Shown one piece after another: positions 60,910 through 64,000 of a stretch of DNA of 64,000 nt. The stretch is taken from NCBI RefSeq assembly GCF_031845265.1, contig NZ_JAVRBG010000008.1:1-64000 (forward strand), in the 5' to 3' direction. A model generated the notes under the pieces. That model had not been told where the DNA came from, did not search any database, and worked only from the letters and a program-made list of their open reading frames with translations. Origin of the DNA: Mesonia ostreae. GTDB lineage: Bacteria > Bacteroidota > Bacteroidia > Flavobacteriales > Flavobacteriaceae. A program made the position numbers and the translations under genes. Each line of letters begins with the position of its first letter. The first letter of the stretch is position 1.

Positions 60910-60991
60910 GCTCGAGTGGCGGAACTGGTAGACGCGCTGGATTCAAAATCCAGTTTCTTCGGAAGTGCGGGTTCGATTCCCGCCTTGAGTA
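60910..60991 (+). tRNA. tRNA-Leu (anticodon CAA)
   Basis: 82-nt class II tRNA. The acceptor GCTCGAG pairs with CTTGAGT (two G-U pairs), the anticodon stem CTGGA/TCCAG holds loop TTCAAAA with anticodon CAA, and a short variable arm (TTTCTTCGGAAGT) is present. The T arm is GCGGGTTCGATTCCCGC. CCA is not encoded; the discriminator base is A60991. Reads UUG codons. Confidence 0.95.
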
Positions 60992-60997
60992 CAAAGG

Positions 60998-61028
60998 AAA
61001 AGCCGAGATTTATATCTCGGCTTTTTTA
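60998..61028 (+). terminator. Terminator after tRNA-Leu
   Basis: AAGCCGAGAT/ATCTCGGCTT stem around TTAT, followed by a T tract, seven bases beyond the tRNA end. Confidence 0.88.
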
Positions 61029-61031
61029 TTT

Positions 61032-61053
61032 TAGGTACAACATAGGTACAACA
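61032..61053 (+). repeat. Perfect tandem 11-mer TAGGTACAACA (x2), possible attachment-site region
   Basis: Two exact copies follow the tRNA terminator. This GGTACAAC signature next to a tRNA 3' end is the kind of sequence seen where flavobacterial tyrosine-recombinase elements integrate (from memory). No integrase gene is in the window. Confidence 0.45.
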
Positions 61054-61297
61054 TTTTGCTGTTTTTATCGATTTATTTTTTATTGATGTTAGATGCTTTC
61101 ATTTAATATCAAATAATAATCTATTCATTTCAGAATAGTAGTATTTATCGACATTTGTTTTTCGGGTAAGATTTTTACACAACATTTCTGAATGAGAAAT
61201 TCAAAATGTACACAGCATTGTTTAAACAGAAATTACTTATTCAAACTTTCTTTTAAAAATTCTGAAACCTCTTCTAACTATTGACAGCGAAAATATA
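61054..61297. other. Gene-free AT-rich spacer
   Basis: About 245 bp with no credible ORF, hairpin or promoter pair. It may be a decayed element edge. Confidence 0.5.
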
Positions 61298-61324
61298 AAG
61301 CCCTCAGTTGAGTTGAGAGCTTTT
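61298..61324 (-). terminator. Terminator of the 211-residue lipoprotein gene
   Basis: GCTCTCA/TGAGGGC stem (one G-U) on the minus strand followed by a T-rich tail. Confidence 0.6.
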
Positions 61325-61332
61325 ATTTTGAT

Positions 61333-61968
61333 TTAATATTCTAAATTAATACTTCCGTTTGTTAAACTCATATCCGCACCTTCGTTATTGGTAACAACAT
61401 TGTAAAAAGAGCCTAACAAAACTCCATCGGAATTGGTTTCTATTTCTGAAGTGAAATCAAATTGTGTACCTTCGTTGTAGGGATAAAAAACAGAAGTCAG
61501 TTCTATCTGAAAATTTTGAATAACATCGGTTCCAGTAGTTCCTTCAGCAAGTTCAAAATAAATATTATAATTATTGGAAGCAGAGGTTTCTCCAGTAACT
61601 TTAACTAGCCCATCTTCCACCACAATATTGACTTCATCAAAATCAAGAGATAATGTTCCTGCTGTCACACTCAAATCCCCTTGAGTATTTTCATCAGTCT
61701 CTTGTGTGCAATCTCCTAGGTCATCTACAATAGCTTGTATTGCTCCATTAAGATCGCCACAAGCGTCTATTTGAGCTTCCAAAGCGGTTTTGTACGCGGT
61801 ACATAAGTCCGTATAATTTTCATTGGTGGCGTCATTAAAATCTATTGCAGCCTCAAGGGAAGCCGAAGCAGCAGTTTCACAATTGTCTTCTGTGTTTGAA
61901 CTATCATCATCACTACTACAAGCAAATAATGTAATAATCGTTAAAAAACTTAAAATAATTTTCTTCAT
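61333..61968 (-). CDS. Hypothetical surface lipoprotein
   Basis: 211 residues. Lipobox LFAC (Cys17) followed by SSDDDSSN, an acidic stretch of the type that exports lipoproteins to the cell surface in Bacteroidota. Three further Cys in a helical part (ENCETAASA, LCTAYKTALEAQIDACGD, GDCTQ, about 28-92) and a beta-rich C-terminal half (about 98-211). No family recognised. First gene beyond the tRNA-Leu boundary. Confidence 0.7.
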   Translation of the reverse strand: MKKIILSFLTIITLFACSSDDDSSNTEDNCETAASASLEAAIDFNDATNENYTDLCTAYKTALEAQIDACGDLNGAIQAIVDDLGDCTQETDENTQGDLSVTAGTLSLDFDEVNIVVEDGLVKVTGETSASNNYNIYFELAEGTTGTDVIQNFQIELTSVFYPYNEGTQFDFTSEIETNSDGVLLGSFYNVVTNNEGADMSLTNGSINLEY

Positions 61969-62148
61969 TACGTCTATAAAATTTACGATTAAATAATAAT
62001 ACAGTTAATTAATATTATTATGCAAATGTCTATGATAAAACTGAATAAAACAATGCGTGTTTTTACGTATTTTTTGGGAAATTTTTACTTTCGAGAAGAA
62101 ACAATAATTAATTATTAGCTGAAAGCGTTTTTTAGTACTTGGAGAAAA

Positions 62149-63384
62149 TCAGCCTTTATTAAACAAGGGGTATTTTTCCAATGAATACGTTTTTCTATTA
62201 TTATTTTTGATGATAAACACAATCGAATCTTTTTTCTGTGCAGCATTAAATTGATTGCACCATTCTTTGGTACTTATATCCTGAACATTTTTCCCATTTA
62301 AAGAAATTAGAGTGTCCCCGATTTTTAAACCTTCTTTTTTTGCTATTGAATTATCCCATAGTGAAACAACTTGAATGGAATTACCGATTTTGAAAGGCAC
62401 AAAACCAAAAGTATTATTATTCTTGGTTATAGGTAATTTCTCAAAGGAAATCTCTTTATTCTTCCAATCAAAAAAAACTGCATCGGCAGATTTTAAAAAC
62501 TTATTGCCTATCAATGATGTGGCAGGATTTGGAGAGATATTAATTTCCTGATTTGTTATAAAACTTAACGTATCTTTATCATCGGTTCTTTCTATAAAAA
62601 ATAAGCTATCTAAAACAGCCTTATATTGATTCTGTGTTTTGTTACTTCCATATAATGTTGCTGTTGCCAAGCCTTTACCTTTTTCAAGTGGCAAGCTTTG
62701 ATAGTCATCGGTATTGAAAAACAAACTATCAGGGATTTGAATTGAATTATTATAACCCGTATCCCAAGTTGCCCAGAAATCCCATTTTGACCATTTAAAT
62801 TTAGTTTGTGGGTTGCCTCCAAAACTTTCCTTAAAAGCTACTTTTAATTCCGGGTTAGGAATTGTTACATTATTTTTTTTATCGGAAAAGTATATATTTT
62901 GAGAATTATAATCTATTTTCCAAAAACAGGTTCTCATTAAGTTTGCGCCAATAATTCCGTCAATAGAAACACAACGATTTTCAAAAACCGATAAATCAGT
63001 TACATTGACTCCAACATTTAAAAAGTCAATATGGCCAATAGTTATTTTGGGTAATATAGCAAAATCGGTATTAGATTTATTTCCTGAAGCATCAGTTATC
63101 TGACTGGTTTTATTGTTGTCAATTAATTTAAGTTCATCTTTAAATTCAGGAGAAACCATAGTGACAGAACCTGTATCAAATAAAAAGTCATATTTCTTGC
63201 CATTAACCTCAACAGGTATAATGATCATCTCTAAATTTTCAACAAAAGAAATGTTTTCAGTAAAATTGACCTTACCCAATTCTACTGAAAACATATACTT
63301 ATTGCGAAATTCCGTTTCTTGGAACTTAGTTCCGCAAGAAAAAAATAACAACAATATTATTGTGATACAAAAAAGGTTCTTCAT
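62149..63384 (-). CDS. Two-lobed aspartyl-protease-like lipoprotein with C-terminal PDZ domain
   Basis: 411 residues. Lipobox FFSC (Cys17). The first lobe has FLFDTGSVTMVSP (about 69-81) and SIDGIIGANLM with WKIDY; the second lobe repeats the pattern with ATWDTGYNNSIQIP (about 208) and SLIGNKFL with FFDWKNKEISF (about 290-316). A PDZ-like domain ends the protein (KKEGLKIGDTLISLNGKNVQ, about 350-370). Both catalytic Asp motifs are present, so a single-chain active protease is possible. Such pepsin-like retropepsin proteins with PDZ are known in Bacteroidota; role unknown. Confidence 0.82.
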   Translation of the reverse strand: MKNLFCITIILLLFFSCGTKFQETEFRNKYMFSVELGKVNFTENISFVENLEMIIIPVEVNGKKYDFLFDTGSVTMVSPEFKDELKLIDNNKTSQITDASGNKSNTDFAILPKITIGHIDFLNVGVNVTDLSVFENRCVSIDGIIGANLMRTCFWKIDYNSQNIYFSDKKNNVTIPNPELKVAFKESFGGNPQTKFKWSKWDFWATWDTGYNNSIQIPDSLFFNTDDYQSLPLEKGKGLATATLYGSNKTQNQYKAVLDSLFFIERTDDKDTLSFITNQEINISPNPATSLIGNKFLKSADAVFFDWKNKEISFEKLPITKNNNTFGFVPFKIGNSIQVVSLWDNSIAKKEGLKIGDTLISLNGKNVQDISTKEWCNQFNAAQKKDSIVFIIKNNNRKTYSLEKYPLFNKG

Positions 63385-63552
63385 AATAAATAAAATTTGA
63401 ATTAAACAAATGATTCAGTAATATGTATGGGTTAACAAATAGGAATTTTACCCTATACAGAATATATGATTCAAATTCCGGACATATAAAACAAAAATAA
63501 TACGTCTTTTTACGTATTTATCACGCAGTGAGAATGTTACATACAGCCCTGA

Positions 63553-64000
63553 CTAATCTGGAATGGTCAATATCTTTTCCTCTGTACTTAACATCCCGAC
63601 CGTATTCTCCGTAATGACTTTAAAATGATGGTACCTCGGATTCCCTTCATTATTGGTCAGTTTTAACGTACCGGACTGTAAATCGGTATCGGCCAAGGGC
63701 AATGTAATATCATCATCGTTGGATTGTAGCTGATGGATTTTTGTCCAGTTTCCCTGGGCGTTCATTTTATACACGTGGTATTTGGCATTATAGGCTGTTT
63801 TGGGCCATTCCAATACCACTGAATGAATCTCATCATTCGTATCTGGAGGGGTCGCCGTATAGATTAAAACGGGGGAGGTTGGGGGGTTGGATTCTACCAT
63901 CATACTCGCCACAATTTTTGAGGCTTGGGAAGGGGCGTATTCCGTAACCACCGTACCATCTTGCTCAGCATATTCCACTTTCCGGGATACCTTTACCCGG
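63553..64000 (-). CDS. C-terminal fragment of a large Fn3-type protein (partial, start outside window)
   Basis: The open frame continues to the right edge; 149 codons up to the stop are visible. A GTG at 63978 is an internal Val, not a start. Fibronectin III-like strands are clear (HSVVLEWPKTAYNAKYHVYK, GNWTKIHQLQSNDDD, HHFKVITENTVGMLS). GC is clearly higher than in the genes to its left (about 45% against about 30% in sample lines counted by hand). No sorting domain or lipobox visible in this part. Identity of the whole protein unknown. Confidence 0.65.
   Translation of the reverse strand, partial: RVKVSRKVEYAEQDGTVVTEYAPSQASKIVASMMVESNPPTSPVLIYTATPPDTNDEIHSVVLEWPKTAYNAKYHVYKMNAQGNWTKIHQLQSNDDDITLPLADTDLQSGTLKLTNNEGNPRYHHFKVITENTVGMLSTEEKILTIPD

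Noticed and set aside
1..64000. CRISPR array, rRNA operon or prophage
   Set aside because: No regularly spaced short repeats, no rRNA-like stretches and no phage structural genes were seen.

Overview
The window looks like a chromosomal segment of a marine-type member of the Flavobacteriaceae (Bacteroidota). The reasons are low GC, promoters of the Bacteroidota form (TTTG near -33, TAnnTTTG near -7), weak Shine-Dalgarno sites, TonB-dependent receptors paired with lipoproteins, a type IX secretion (T9SS) C-terminal sorting domain, and typical flavobacterial gene neighbours (rsmA with a DUF4286 gene, ileS with a dksA-like gene and lspA, homogentisate-pathway genes). The genus cannot be named from the sequence alone.

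Layout. 1-4805 is the N-terminal part of a giant secreted, repeat-containing surface protein that runs off the left edge. 4978-6210 is hflX. 6353-16547 is an outer-membrane uptake region: two TonB-dependent receptors, each followed 12 bp later by a non-SusD lipoprotein with a jelly-roll (choice-of-anchor J-like) region; a secreted endonuclease/exonuclease/phosphatase lipoprotein is divergent from the first receptor. 16675-18814 holds an M23 peptidase and a DUF3108 protein. 19114-21557 is the homogentisate pathway (hmgA, hppD). 21876-25921 is a patatin/Omp85 fusion overlapping uvrC. 26158-29014 is a RimK-type peptide-ligase cluster ending in a folate gene.

29085-30194 is an AT-rich hypothetical pair, one member apparently frameshifted. 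30298-35585 (minus) is the ileS, dksA-like, hypothetical, lspA unit, interrupted by a 186-bp inverted-repeat element. 35787-43103 holds terB-like, fbp, a GNAT plus aspartate kinase pair, and an OlsF-like bifunctional acyltransferase followed by two paralogous CarboxypepD_reg proteins. 43107-46529 is a set of small metabolic genes. 46718-54723 is a minus-strand housekeeping block (mgtE, rsmA, DUF4286, TPR, serS, HTTM protein, ribF). 54797-58072 is a T9SS-exported metalloprotease. 58362-60679 is pth, rplY and prs.

A tRNA-Leu(CAA) at 60910-60991 marks a change in character. Beyond it lie a tandem 11-bp repeat, sparse lipoprotein genes and, at the right edge, the C-terminal end of a gene that is clearly richer in GC. 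This is the best candidate for an accessory-region boundary. No CRISPR array, rRNA, prophage module or intact insertion sequence was recognised. The most interesting observations are the receptor/lipoprotein/nuclease locus, the altered GIHH active-site motif of IleRS, the RimB-RimK-AstE-like cluster, the palindromic element inside the ileS-lspA unit, and several probable small-RNA or repeat elements between genes.
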